A DNA stretch of 50,174 nt from Alkalicoccus sp. GTDB taxonomy: Bacteria > Bacillota > Bacilli > Bacillales > Salisediminibacteriaceae. Position 1 is the first letter of the stretch. The number at the start of each line of letters is the position of its first letter. The notes beneath the pieces are model-generated. The model ran no database searches, was not told the origin of the DNA, and was given only the letters and a program-made list of their open reading frames with translations. A program made the position numbers and the translations under genes. The stretch covers positions 1 to 50,174 of the forward strand of contig REBZ01000135.1 in the NCBI GenBank assembly GCA_007692495.1, in the 5' to 3' direction. Below, piece after piece: positions 31,645 to 39,742 of this stretch.

Positions 31645-33306
31645 ATGGCACAAGCATCCTGGACGCAGCGCGTGAGCAAGTATCTGGCACTTGCCGTGCT
31701 CACGCTGCTCGTATTTATGCCGCTCTCGCTCGTCATTCTGCGGGCGCTGACACCGGAAGGCACGTTTGAAGGATTCGGGGCCTTTTCGATTCTCGGGGAG
31801 GGAATGTATCAGGAAATTCTTTTGAATTCTCTCCTGCTCGGTTTCGGTGTCGTGATCGTCTCTTCTCTGATTGCCGCTCCGCTCGCCTTTTTTATGGCAA
31901 GAACAGAGCTCGGAAGGCACCGCTGGATTGATATTGTGCTGATCATTCCATTCATGACGCCCCCGTATATAGGAGCGATGGGGTGGATTCTTTCGATGCA
32001 GTCCAACGGCTATGCCGAGCAGCTGTTTCCGTTTCTTGCACCTGTCACCCCGTATTTCTTTACGTATTTCGGCATGGTGCTTGTGATGAGCTTTCACTTG
32101 TTTCCGTTTATTTATTTGATTATGCGCAACAATCTGGAAAACATCGGCGGAAGGCTCGAGGAAGCCGGCCTGATTCATGGCGGAAGTTTTCTTTACCGGC
32201 TTCGCCGCATCGTCCTGCCGCTGTTTATTTCCGGTTACAGCATGGGAGCGCTGCTCGTATTTGTGAAAACGATCGGGGAGTTCGGGACCCCGGTCACGCT
32301 CGGCAACCGGATCGGTTTTTACGTTCTTACGTCAGAAATTCACCGGCATGCTTCCGTATGGCCGATTGATTTCGGAACAGCCGCGATTTTATCGACGATG
32401 CTTTTGAGTGTCAGTATGGCTGTCTGGTATTTTCAGCAGTGGTTTGCTGCGAGAACCCACGGGAAAGTTGTCTCCGGAAAAGGTCAGACGCGTGCCTATA
32501 CGCCGCTCGGCAGAAAGCAGATTTTTGCCTGGGTATATCTTGCAGTCATTTTAGGACTCGCTGTCGGTGTGCCGTATTTTTCCGTTGCTTCCACTGCCTT
32601 TATGGATAATCAGGGAAGCGGCCTGGCTCTCGATAACCTGACGCTCCGCCACATACAGGATCTGTTTACAGGAAGCGGGCTCGATGCCCTCTGGAACAGT
32701 GTGTGGCTGGCAGGAATTGCTGCTACGATTAGCGCCGCAATAGGCTTATGGGTAACGATTATTATTATGAAAAAACGCGGAACAGTCGAAAAAGGAATGG
32801 ACTTTCTTTCGATTGCGCCTAACACCGTTCCCGGAATTGTCGTCGTTGTCGGCCTGATTTTATTCTGGAACGCCTACTGGAATCCGGCGCCTGTCTACAA
32901 CACGTGGATGATGCTCGTTACGACGTATGTCGTTCTTTATATACCGTTTACCGTGCAGAATATCAAGGCTATTTACGGCCAACTCGGAGATTCGCTGTTT
33001 CAGGCAGCGAAAACGAGCGGGGCAGGACCGTTTTATATATTACGAACCGTACTCGTACCGCTCATTCTGCCGGGAGTACTCGCAGGCTGGATCATGTCGT
33101 TTACGATTTCGATGCGGGAGCTCGTCGGGTCCCTGATCCTCCGGCCGCCGAATATGCACACCTCGGCGACGTTCATATATTCCCAGTTTGAGCAGGGGAC
33201 AGTGGCCCAGGGGATGGCCATGGCGCTGGTCACCGTTGGACTGACGACGATCGTACTGATCGGCGTGGAAAAAATGAAAGAAAAATCGCAGCGGTACCGT
33301 ACGTAA
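31645..33306 (+). CDS. ABC importer fused permease
   Basis: Membrane subunit of 553 residues containing two BPD_transp_1 domains in tandem (about 55-265 and 345-545) with roughly 12 helices, as in FbpB. EAA-like loops that contact the ATPase are LEEAGLIHGGSFLYRLRRIV and QAAKTSGAGPFYILRTVLVP. The ATG follows the stop codon of the binding protein directly. It is followed after 15 bp by the MBL hydrolase gene. Confidence 0.93.
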   Translation: MAQASWTQRVSKYLALAVLTLLVFMPLSLVILRALTPEGTFEGFGAFSILGEGMYQEILLNSLLLGFGVVIVSSLIAAPLAFFMARTELGRHRWIDIVLIIPFMTPPYIGAMGWILSMQSNGYAEQLFPFLAPVTPYFFTYFGMVLVMSFHLFPFIYLIMRNNLENIGGRLEEAGLIHGGSFLYRLRRIVLPLFISGYSMGALLVFVKTIGEFGTPVTLGNRIGFYVLTSEIHRHASVWPIDFGTAAILSTMLLSVSMAVWYFQQWFAARTHGKVVSGKGQTRAYTPLGRKQIFAWVYLAVILGLAVGVPYFSVASTAFMDNQGSGLALDNLTLRHIQDLFTGSGLDALWNSVWLAGIAATISAAIGLWVTIIIMKKRGTVEKGMDFLSIAPNTVPGIVVVVGLILFWNAYWNPAPVYNTWMMLVTTYVVLYIPFTVQNIKAIYGQLGDSLFQAAKTSGAGPFYILRTVLVPLILPGVLAGWIMSFTISMRELVGSLILRPPNMHTSATFIYSQFEQGTVAQGMAMALVTVGLTTIVLIGVEKMKEKSQRYRT

Positions 33307-33321
33307 AGGAGCAGACAGCTT

Positions 33322-34431
33322 ATGAATGTCACATTTCTCGGAGGGGCCGGTGAATACGGCCGCTCCTGTTTTTTACTAAATGTAAAGGAAACTTCTATCC
33401 TGATCGACTGTGGAGTTGTGAAGGGAGAAACGGATCCGTCCAGACGATTTCCACAGCTGGAAAGGGTGGATAAACACCGGCTTGCTGCCGTTTTTCTTAC
33501 CCACAGCCACGAAGATCATACCGGCGCGCTGGAGCGTCTGGCGGATCTCGGCTGGTCGGGGCCCGTCTATGCTACCGGGCCGTCGTTCGAACAGACAGAA
33601 AAAATACCTGCAGCGATGGAAAAGCGTCCGCTTGCTGCCGGGGAAATAAAGCGGTGGCAGGAAGCGGGAGAAGTCAAATTCAGCTTTGGAAGATCCGGTC
33701 ATACAGAAGGTGCCTGCTGGTATTTGTTTCATCATGAAGGGGAAACGATTTATTTTTCCGGGGATTATACGCTTCATTCCAGTCTGTATCCATTTGATTT
33801 TCCGCCGGAAGGTGCGGTTGATTTTGCAGTGATGGACGGGGCAGGCGGTGCGGAAAAAAGAAGCCGGAAAGAAACGGAAGAAGCATTTTTGACACGGATG
33901 AAAAACGTTACGGAGAAAGGAGCCGTCCACGGACCGCTCGCCGGAAAGACGCAGGAGCTGCTTCTTCTGCTGGCCGAAGAAGGACTGAATCCGGCAGTTG
34001 ATCCGGCTGTTTACGACTATACTCTCGAAAGTCTGGAAAAACGGCGCAGCTGGTATAAAAATGACGGAGCAGAAAAACTGCAGATGTGGATGAAGAGGAA
34101 AGCAGCCGCTTCCGTTTCCGAATGGCTGCGGGAGGAGAAACAGGTCGGTATATACGAGGAAAGAACACTTGCAGAAGCAATGCCGTTTGATGCCGCGATT
34201 TTTACTACCGGGCCAAAGCTTCCTGTATTTGAAAAAACCTCCTATGAAAAAGTTCCCTTTTTCGTACACCCCACGCTCCCGGAGACAAAACAGCTGCTGC
34301 AGCTGATTAAACCGAAGCGGACTGTATTTACCCACACCTCAGTACCGGAAGTGTTCCAGGACTTGAAGGAAACAGAAGTTATTTCCGTTAAGACGGGGGA
34401 CACTGTCGACATGCAGAGAATAATTAAATAA
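33322..34431 (+). CDS. MBL fold metallohydrolase
   Basis: Metallo-beta-lactamase fold protein of 369 residues. The metal site H61-S-H63-E-D65-H66 (THSHEDHTG) and the later H in GRSGHTEGACW and D in YFSGDYTLH are visible; the N-terminal GGAGEYGRSCFLL is like the RNase J/CPSF group, but the C-terminal half is unlike them. Located last in the ABC importer operon (15 bp after the permease), it may hydrolyse the imported compound, perhaps a phosphodiester, but this is inference. AAAGGAGCAG precedes the start. Confidence 0.85.
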   Translation: MNVTFLGGAGEYGRSCFLLNVKETSILIDCGVVKGETDPSRRFPQLERVDKHRLAAVFLTHSHEDHTGALERLADLGWSGPVYATGPSFEQTEKIPAAMEKRPLAAGEIKRWQEAGEVKFSFGRSGHTEGACWYLFHHEGETIYFSGDYTLHSSLYPFDFPPEGAVDFAVMDGAGGAEKRSRKETEEAFLTRMKNVTEKGAVHGPLAGKTQELLLLLAEEGLNPAVDPAVYDYTLESLEKRRSWYKNDGAEKLQMWMKRKAAASVSEWLREEKQVGIYEERTLAEAMPFDAAIFTTGPKLPVFEKTSYEKVPFFVHPTLPETKQLLQLIKPKRTVFTHTSVPEVFQDLKETEVISVKTGDTVDMQRIIK

Positions 34432-34468
34432 TGCCTCATAAGAAGTGGAGCACGGCTTCAAACGGACT

Positions 34469-34501
34469 TAAGCCTGTCAGAGCGATGCCTGACAGGCTTT
34501 T
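34469..34501 (+). terminator. Terminator of the ABC-MBL operon
   Basis: AAGCCTGTCAG and CTGACAGGCTT are perfect 11-bp arms, followed by TTTAAA. Confidence 0.82.
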
Positions 34502-34546
34502 AAACTTTAGGGCGGTCCCGCGTATGTTTTCAGGACTGCCTCCGGT

Positions 34547-35488
34547 TTATTTTCTGATTTTCAATAGAACGTGGGCAATAACTGCTAATACGGGCAGTTC
34601 GATTAATGGACCGATAATCAGGGCAAGAGCGATCAGCGGCTGGTCCGGAAAAGCGGCCAGTACTATCGCGAGAGCTACGGGGGAGTTTCTTGCAATAATA
34701 GTCATGTTTAAACTTGCCGTATCTTCATAACTGAACTTGAACATTTTTCCTGCTGTCTGTGCGAGTAGAAAATTAATAACAAAAAACAACAGAAGCGGGA
34801 TGATCATTAAAAGGATCACTTCCAGGTTGTTCAGCAGGTAGGCCCCCTGCGAAGCAAACATTGCTGTAATTGCTGCACATAAAAATAGAATCTGGGAGGA
34901 AGCAAAAAAGGGGATAAGTATCTTCCTCAATATTTTTTCCTTCCGTTTCAAAAAATAGCGTGTCAGGTTCGCTGCTATAAACGGGATGAATAAAAATAAT
35001 ACTACTTCAATTATTGTGGTTAATTCAAAGGTTCCCATCGTTCCTGTAAAAAGGAATAAATAGACGGGAAGCAGCAACACCTGTAACAGTAGATTGACAG
35101 GTAATATGGACGTGGAGAGAGGAAGATTCCCTTTAGCAGTGGAAGTGAAAATTAAATACCAGTCAGTACATGGCGTTACGAGTAATAAAATGAAGCCGAG
35201 CCAGATGGCCGGGTGGTCTGCTAAAAAAACGGCTCCGAGCCCCCACGCTAATAAAGGGGTCCACAAAAAGTTGATGATAACACTTGTACTTAAAAAATTT
35301 ATTTTTTTAAAAGATTTTTTAATTCCTTTTAATGGAATGGTTAAAAAAAGTCCATAAAGCATGAACAATAGAAAGGGCAGAATAAAAGATGCGGCATACT
35401 GTTCAAAAAAAGCGAACTGCCCGAGAAGCAGGCCGGTGCCGGCAGCGAATAAAATAAGGAATGGCTGTAATCTCTCAAGAATGTGCAT
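34547..35488 (-). CDS. ACR3/bile acid:sodium symporter family transporter
   Basis: Integral membrane protein of 313 residues with about ten helices. The motif TPCTDWYLIFTSTAKGN corresponds to the A-P-C-T motif of arsenite permease ACR3 and BASS proteins, and ARNSPVALAIVLAAFPD corresponds to the second signature helix. Substrate could be arsenite or an organic anion. Codon use is clearly richer in A/T than neighbours, suggesting acquisition. AAAGGAGTATCC precedes the ATG at 35488. It is not near arsR/arsC (16.3 kb), so a joint role is only possible. Confidence 0.82.
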   Translation of the reverse strand: MHILERLQPFLILFAAGTGLLLGQFAFFEQYAASFILPFLLFMLYGLFLTIPLKGIKKSFKKINFLSTSVIINFLWTPLLAWGLGAVFLADHPAIWLGFILLLVTPCTDWYLIFTSTAKGNLPLSTSILPVNLLLQVLLLPVYLFLFTGTMGTFELTTIIEVVLFLFIPFIAANLTRYFLKRKEKILRKILIPFFASSQILFLCAAITAMFASQGAYLLNNLEVILLMIIPLLLFFVINFLLAQTAGKMFKFSYEDTASLNMTIIARNSPVALAIVLAAFPDQPLIALALIIGPLIELPVLAVIAHVLLKIRK

Positions 35489-35695
35489 CCGGGATACTCC
35501 TTTTTCTTTATCCAGGGAATATAGGCATTATCTGCCGCTGCGTACTAATGTACGCTGATTTGTTGAACTATGCATTAAAAAAATCAAATCCCGTGTCAAA
35601 ATATGCATGATATGTTTGGTAATAGCAGCTTTTTGTTTAATCAATGCCAGGGGCATTTTAGAATGGTACAATCTGGGAAAGAGGAGGGGCTGACT

Positions 35696-36088
35696 ATGAA
35701 AATAATCCAAGCGGCCTGTTTATGCGTATTGTTAACAGCATGTGCTCCGACAAACTCCGGCACGGAGCCGCCGGAGGAGACCGGCAACCCGGAGCCCGCC
35801 GATATACTCGAGAGCAGTCCGGAAGCCGACATTTTCTACTATGACAATCTCGTGTACTCCAACGCGATGGAGCTGGAGCAATACGATATCGATGACTACG
35901 AAAAAGGCGAACCTCTCGGGGAAATCGAGAACACGTCAGATGATCCGGGGGATTTTGAGGAATGGACAGCTTCCGTCCTGCCGGAAGGGACGGAATTGTA
36001 TGCGGCAGAAGAAGGCCATCCGGGCGGAGTCATTATCGCAGACACCGGGGAGGAAGAAATATTGTACCATCCGCTCATCGAAGGATAA
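35696..36088 (+). CDS. Small acidic lipoprotein
   Basis: The 130-residue protein has a signal peptide MKIIQAACLCVLL with lipobox LLTAC, then a Pro/Glu-rich linker and a very acidic domain ending GVIIADTGEEEILYHPLIEG. No family recognised. AGAGGAGGGGC lies five bases upstream of the ATG at 35696; the frame extends upstream without a site. The GNAT gene follows after 14 bp, so they are cotranscribed. Confidence 0.7.
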   Translation: MKIIQAACLCVLLTACAPTNSGTEPPEETGNPEPADILESSPEADIFYYDNLVYSNAMELEQYDIDDYEKGEPLGEIENTSDDPGDFEEWTASVLPEGTELYAAEEGHPGGVIIADTGEEEILYHPLIEG

Positions 36089-36102
36089 AAAAGGAGGAAG
36101 CT

Positions 36103-36567
36103 ATGGACATCAAAGAATTAACTGAAGAGGAGCTCGTACCAATGAACCTGCTTTTACTTGCGGATCCTTCCAAGCAGATCGTTGAAGAGTATGTTAAAAG
36201 AGGCCGGTGCTTTACAGCACAGGAGAGCGGCGAAGTGGCGGGAGTGTATGTGCTGCTTCCGACAAGGCCAGGGACAGTGGAACTCGTGAACATTGCGGTA
36301 CTGGAAGCGTATCAAGGGCAGGGCACCGGCAGAGCGCTTGTCCTGCACGCCGTGAACGAAGCAAAAAAAGCCGCATTTAAAACGCTGGAAGTCGGTACGG
36401 GTAATTCCAGTATCGGCCAGCTGGCGCTGTACCAGAAATGCGGATTCAGAATCGCCGGCGTGGACCGCGATTATTTTGTGAAGCATTATCCGGAGCCGAT
36501 TGTAGAAAACGGGATTCTCTGCCGGGACATGATCCGTTTATCGCTCGATCTGCAGCCGCAGGGTTAA
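36103..36567 (+). CDS. GNAT family N-acetyltransferase
   Basis: Acetyl-CoA dependent transferase of 154 residues. The GNAT core VELVNIAVLEAYQGQGTGRALVLHAV (Q/R-x-x-G-x-G/A at QGQGTG) binds acetyl-CoA; TLEVGTGNSSIGQLALYQKCGF is the typical strand-5 region. Acceptor unknown. The start at 36103 follows AAAAAGGAGGAAGC. It lies between the acidic lipoprotein gene and a methyltransferase gene in one run. Confidence 0.92.
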   Translation: MDIKELTEEELVPMNLLLLADPSKQIVEEYVKRGRCFTAQESGEVAGVYVLLPTRPGTVELVNIAVLEAYQGQGTGRALVLHAVNEAKKAAFKTLEVGTGNSSIGQLALYQKCGFRIAGVDRDYFVKHYPEPIVENGILCRDMIRLSLDLQPQG

Positions 36568-36599
36568 AATAAAGGACATTAGTAAAGGGGACGAAAACA

Positions 36600-37358
36600 A
36601 TGCTTGGATATTACAATCAGCTTTCTTCCGAAGTATATGATCTCGATAAACCTGTCGGCCGTTCGTTTGGCGACGTGGAATTTTATACAGACAGGCTCGC
36701 CTCCTGCAGAGGAAAGGTTCTGGAACCGGGAGTCGGCACCGGGCGGCTGCTCGTACCGCTGCTTGAAAAAGGAATCGCTGTGAGCGGGTTTGACGCATCA
36801 GAGGAAATGCTGAACATCTGCCGTCATCACTGTAAGGAAAAAGGACTGCACCCAAAACTCTGGGAAGAGAAAATGGAGTCGTTTTCGTCTCCGGAGATGT
36901 ACGAAGCGATCATCGTGCCGACCGGTACATTTCTCCTGCTTTACGAAAGAGAAACAGCTGTCCAGGCATTAAAAAATTTTCGCCGTCACCTTTCGGATGG
37001 GGGACGACTGATTATCGATATATTTCTGCAGGCCGGTACGACCGTGGGCAGAACAGTGGAGAAATCGTGGGAAACAACTGCCGGCGATATTATTACGCTG
37101 AAAAGCAGTGTCGTCGAAGTCGACCATATTAATCAATATACCGTCTCACACAACCGGTATGAAAAATGGCGGCACGGAAAACTGATTCAGTCGGAGCTGG
37201 AACGGTTCCCGGTCCGCTGGTTCGGCGTGGAGGAGTTTCGTATGCTTCTTGAGCATACAGGATACACGGATATTACCGTATCCGCCGACTACGAGTACGG
37301 AAAGTATCCGGCAGAGGCAGACGAGATTATCACTTTTGAAGCTTCCACCCGTAAGTAG
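36600..37358 (+). CDS. Class I SAM-dependent methyltransferase
   Basis: The 252-residue protein has the SAM motif I VLEPGVGTGRLL at about 40-51, acidic motif GFDASEEML near 62, and a Rossmann-like fold through IFLQAG; the C-terminal part is beta-rich as in Methyltransf_25 small-molecule enzymes. Substrate unknown. AAAGGGGACG precedes the ATG. It lies 32 bp after the GNAT gene. Confidence 0.88.
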   Translation: MLGYYNQLSSEVYDLDKPVGRSFGDVEFYTDRLASCRGKVLEPGVGTGRLLVPLLEKGIAVSGFDASEEMLNICRHHCKEKGLHPKLWEEKMESFSSPEMYEAIIVPTGTFLLLYERETAVQALKNFRRHLSDGGRLIIDIFLQAGTTVGRTVEKSWETTAGDIITLKSSVVEVDHINQYTVSHNRYEKWRHGKLIQSELERFPVRWFGVEEFRMLLEHTGYTDITVSADYEYGKYPAEADEIITFEASTRK

Positions 37359-37436
37359 ACAGAAGAAAAGGCATTTCAAAAAGAAGGTTGAGGAGGGTAA
37401 AAGAGGGAAATGCGATTGATAGAGGGGGTATAGTAG

Positions 37437-37505
37437 ATGTTACGAACGATAGCATTTTACGTGATTATTTTTGCGATTGTTTTCGCAGTTATCCGGATGC
37501 TTTAA
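37437..37505 (+). CDS. 22-residue membrane peptide
   Basis: ATG at 37437 opens MLRTIAFYVIIFAIVFAVIRML, a single hydrophobic helix flanked by Arg. GAGGGGGTA lies about 7 bp upstream. Such minute helices are real in many Bacillaceae (stress or complex-associated peptides), but chance cannot be excluded. It stands between the methyltransferase and the RDD genes. Confidence 0.4.
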   Translation: MLRTIAFYVIIFAIVFAVIRML

Positions 37506-37583
37506 CGAGTTGCCACTGCAAATATTCCACTATAGTCAATTGCAGAAGGAAGTACATATTTTACCTGCCGGGAGGGAGGTACT

Positions 37584-38018
37584 GTGGAGGACGACCGGAA
37601 ATATATTGGGTTCAAGAAAAGGTTTGCAGCGTTCATGATAGACTACTTGCCCATTTCCATTATATTTATGACCATAGCTTATAACGTGGGAGGCACATTT
37701 ATTGTAGAAAATGTCCCGGAAGTTTACAGTTTTTACATGGCCGCACTTGCTTTGTATTTTATTATTTTTCCTGTAACACCTATGCAGGGCACTCCGGGAA
37801 AATACATTTTGAATATCAAAATAATTAATCACGCAGGAAATCGTATTTCACTTATCCGATCCATCGTCAGATTTTTAGGCGAAATCGTATCGTACACGCT
37901 GTTCGGACTAGGATATATTATGATTGCCGTTTTAAAAAAGAGCACCGGCCTGCATGATCTGCTTGCAGGAACATATGTCGTTCAGAGAAAAAACGGTGAA
38001 AGCAGACAGAGCACATGA
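37584..38018 (+). CDS. RDD family membrane protein
   Basis: The 144-residue protein has the RDD pattern with RFAAFMIDYLP in the first helix, three further hydrophobic segments at about 20-40, 48-64 and 95-115, GTPGKYILNIKI as the central motif, and the late GLHDLLAGTYVV. The start is GTG at 37584 after GGGAGGGAGGT. It is the second RDD gene in this window and precedes the AIM24 gene by 26 bp, so they are probably cotranscribed. Confidence 0.88.
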   Translation: MEDDRKYIGFKKRFAAFMIDYLPISIIFMTIAYNVGGTFIVENVPEVYSFYMAALALYFIIFPVTPMQGTPGKYILNIKIINHAGNRISLIRSIVRFLGEIVSYTLFGLGYIMIAVLKKSTGLHDLLAGTYVVQRKNGESRQST

Positions 38019-38044
38019 TAAAGCATTGGAGAGGATGAAGCACT

Positions 38045-38722
38045 ATGAGCAGTTATTCGATTCAGGAATTTATGGAAAAGACCGAGCGCCGCGAAAGCCC
38101 ATCGGAGGTATTCGGCCTGCAGTCAGAACGTATTCTGGAAGTCGATCTGACAGCCGACGTATGGGCAAAAATGGGAACGATGATAGGCTACACGGGAGAT
38201 ATTAAATTTGAACGCGAACGCGCTTTGGAGCACGGAGTGGAGAGAGCGGTTAAAAAAACATTTACTGATGAAGGCGGCGAACTGATGAAAGCTTCCGGCC
38301 GGGGCCGCTTATTTCTCGCGGATCAGGGGAAGCGCGTAACGATACTCGATCTAGGGAATCGGCAGCTTACAGTGAATGGCAATGACCTGCTCGCGTTTGA
38401 ACCATCGATCGAATGGGACATTCAATTTATGCGTAAAGCTGCGGGGATGATGGCGGGAGGTCTGTTTAACATTACGCTGCAGGGCGAAGGGAAAATCGCA
38501 GTAACGACGTACTTTGAGCCGCTGACGCTTCCTGTAAGCAGTGACCAGCCGGTGTTCACCGATCCATCAGCGACCGTTGCCTGGTCGGGCGGATTGACAC
38601 CGGAATTCCATACGGACATCAATTACCGCACCTTTCTCGGGAAAGGAAGCGGAGAGTCCATTCAAATGAAATTTTCAGGGGACGGATTTGTTATCGTCCA
38701 GCCCGGATTTGAAACGGAATAA
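38045..38722 (+). CDS. AIM24 family protein
   Basis: The 225-residue protein belongs to the AIM24 family (related to tryptophan RNA-binding attenuator-like folds): MGTMIGYTGDIKFERE, GRGRLFLADQGKRVTILDL, FNITLQGEGKIAVTTYFEPLTLPV and the late FLGKGSGESIQMKFSGDGFVIVQP. All-beta cytosolic protein of unknown role; in yeast the namesake affects mitochondrial membranes. GAGGATGAAGC lies upstream. It ends in a clear terminator. Confidence 0.9.
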   Translation: MSSYSIQEFMEKTERRESPSEVFGLQSERILEVDLTADVWAKMGTMIGYTGDIKFERERALEHGVERAVKKTFTDEGGELMKASGRGRLFLADQGKRVTILDLGNRQLTVNGNDLLAFEPSIEWDIQFMRKAAGMMAGGLFNITLQGEGKIAVTTYFEPLTLPVSSDQPVFTDPSATVAWSGGLTPEFHTDINYRTFLGKGSGESIQMKFSGDGFVIVQPGFETE

Positions 38723-38729
38723 ATGAAGG

Positions 38730-38761
38730 AGCGGTCCGATGCACTTCGGACCGCTTTTTTT
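38730..38761 (+). terminator. Terminator of the RDD-AIM24 operon
   Basis: AGCGGTCCGA and TCGGACCGCT are 10-bp inverted arms followed by T7. Confidence 0.9.
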
Positions 38762-38806
38762 AATGCCGCGAATCATAAATGATTACGTCTGCGGAAAATC
38801 ACAAAA

Positions 38807-38968
38807 CTGGTAGAAATATAGGGGAAACTGGTAGAATTGTGCGAATGGTTGGTGGTATTATCCTTTATTGGCAGAATTAAAGTGGCGGTTGGTAGAATTC
38901 CATACGTGGGTTGGAACTATTCCGAAAAAAATTGGTAGAATTCCGCTGCCGTTTGGAAGAATTGCTGT
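38807..38968 (+). repeat. Phased TTGGTAGAATT array, copy C (type I)
   Basis: Eight units start at 38807, 38828, 38849, 38868, 38889, 38911, 38932 and 38953: steps 21, 21, 19, 21, 22, 21, 21, exactly as copy B. Unit 3 is TTGGTGGTATTATCC, unit 4 TTGGCAGAATT, unit 6 TTGGAACTATTCC. From unit 6 on, the spacers also match copy B (TTCCGCxxCCGTTTGG). It lies between convergent genes and points at the hairpin at 39012. Confidence 0.92.
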
Positions 38969-39011
38969 GCCAACCCTCCTCTTCAGATGCATGCACCCCG
39001 TATCTCCCATT

Positions 39012-39045
39012 AAAAAAAGGTTCAGGACGGTTTGCCCTGAACCTT
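39012..39045 (-). terminator. Terminator overlapping a stop codon
   Basis: AAGGTTCAGG and CCTGAACCTT pair on the minus strand before T7. The stop codon of the basic protein gene (39022-39024) lies in the distal arm, so ribosomes reaching the stop would cover the terminator. Confidence 0.85.
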
Positions 39046-39417
39046 CACAGATCTTGTTCCTTTCTTTTGAGTCACGTATTCCCGGTCTTTCTGCGTTTTT
39101 TCTTTCTTATCCTCCTGCGTTTTTTTAATTTTCTCTTCGTATTTATCCAGTTTATTCTGCACCCGCATAATGTGACGGGAAAGCCTGCCTTTTGTCTGCG
39201 CGGCCTGAAGCCGCTGCTCGTTGCCTTTTTTCATTCTATAAGTGTTTCGTTTAACCGCTCTTTTGGATGAATAGGATGTTATCCCTGATTCTGCTTCTTT
39301 TACCTGCTGCCATGCGGACATTTCGATTTCACTCTCCTGATCAAACGCTGCGTAAAGCTGGTTGATTTTCTTTTTTGTACGGGAAATTTTCTTTTCATTG
39401 CTCGTTTTGAGTACCAT
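39022..39417 (-). CDS. Basic helical protein of unknown function
   Basis: The 131-residue protein is strongly basic (many Lys/Arg), nearly all helical, and has no hydrophobic segment: ISRTKKKINQLYAAFDQESE, then RLSRHIMRVQNKLDKYEEKIKK and KKEKTQKDREYVTQKKG. Nucleic-acid or ribosome association is an inference from charge. The composition stands out from the acidic proteins around it. AAGGAGGTTTC precedes the ATG at 39417. Confidence 0.6.
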   Translation of the reverse strand: MVLKTSNEKKISRTKKKINQLYAAFDQESEIEMSAWQQVKEAESGITSYSSKRAVKRNTYRMKKGNEQRLQAAQTKGRLSRHIMRVQNKLDKYEEKIKKTQEDKKEKTQKDREYVTQKKGTRSVKVQGKPS

Positions 39418-39656
39418 GATGAAACCTCCTTAAAAGTACAATTTGTTAATAATAGTATAATGCGAATGCGAGTGAAAGTCCTTATAAAATTGCTTTATTT
39501 TACAATTTTACTTTCTTCATCACGGTTCTTTATAAATACACAAAGTATTTAACGATTGTAATATGAAAAAAGAAAATGACAGCCAGAAAAGTAGGGGAGC
39601 GGATCAGGACGGCGGTCTGAATAAAAGCTGTAAACCAGCAAAAATGCGCAACGTAA
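39418..39656. other. Intergenic region without recognised feature
   Basis: Contains the minus-strand promoter of the basic protein (TATACTATT-rich near 39457 on the complement) and otherwise no gene, hairpin or repeat that I can see. Confidence 0.35.
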
Positions 39657-39690
39657 AAAGGCTGAACCTTTAAAAACAGGCACAGCCTTT
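39657..39690 (-). terminator. Weak terminator of the SDR gene
   Basis: AAAGGCTG and CAGCCTTT pair around an 18-nt loop; on the minus strand TTTTTACG follows. Confidence 0.5.
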
Positions 39691-39742
39691 GCAGTTAAAA
39701 AATGCATTCTTCTTCTTTTATGAGACATTTCTGCTGCGCCGG

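Noticed and set aside
31042-32178. 378-codon minus-strand frame opposite the ABC genes
   Set aside because: It is antisense to the 3' part of the binding-protein gene and the 5' part of the permease gene; the His/Arg-rich translation has no domain and no start signal.
33376-34335. 319-codon minus-strand frame opposite the MBL gene
   Set aside because: Shadow of the MBL gene, which has intact metal motifs; no ribosome site.
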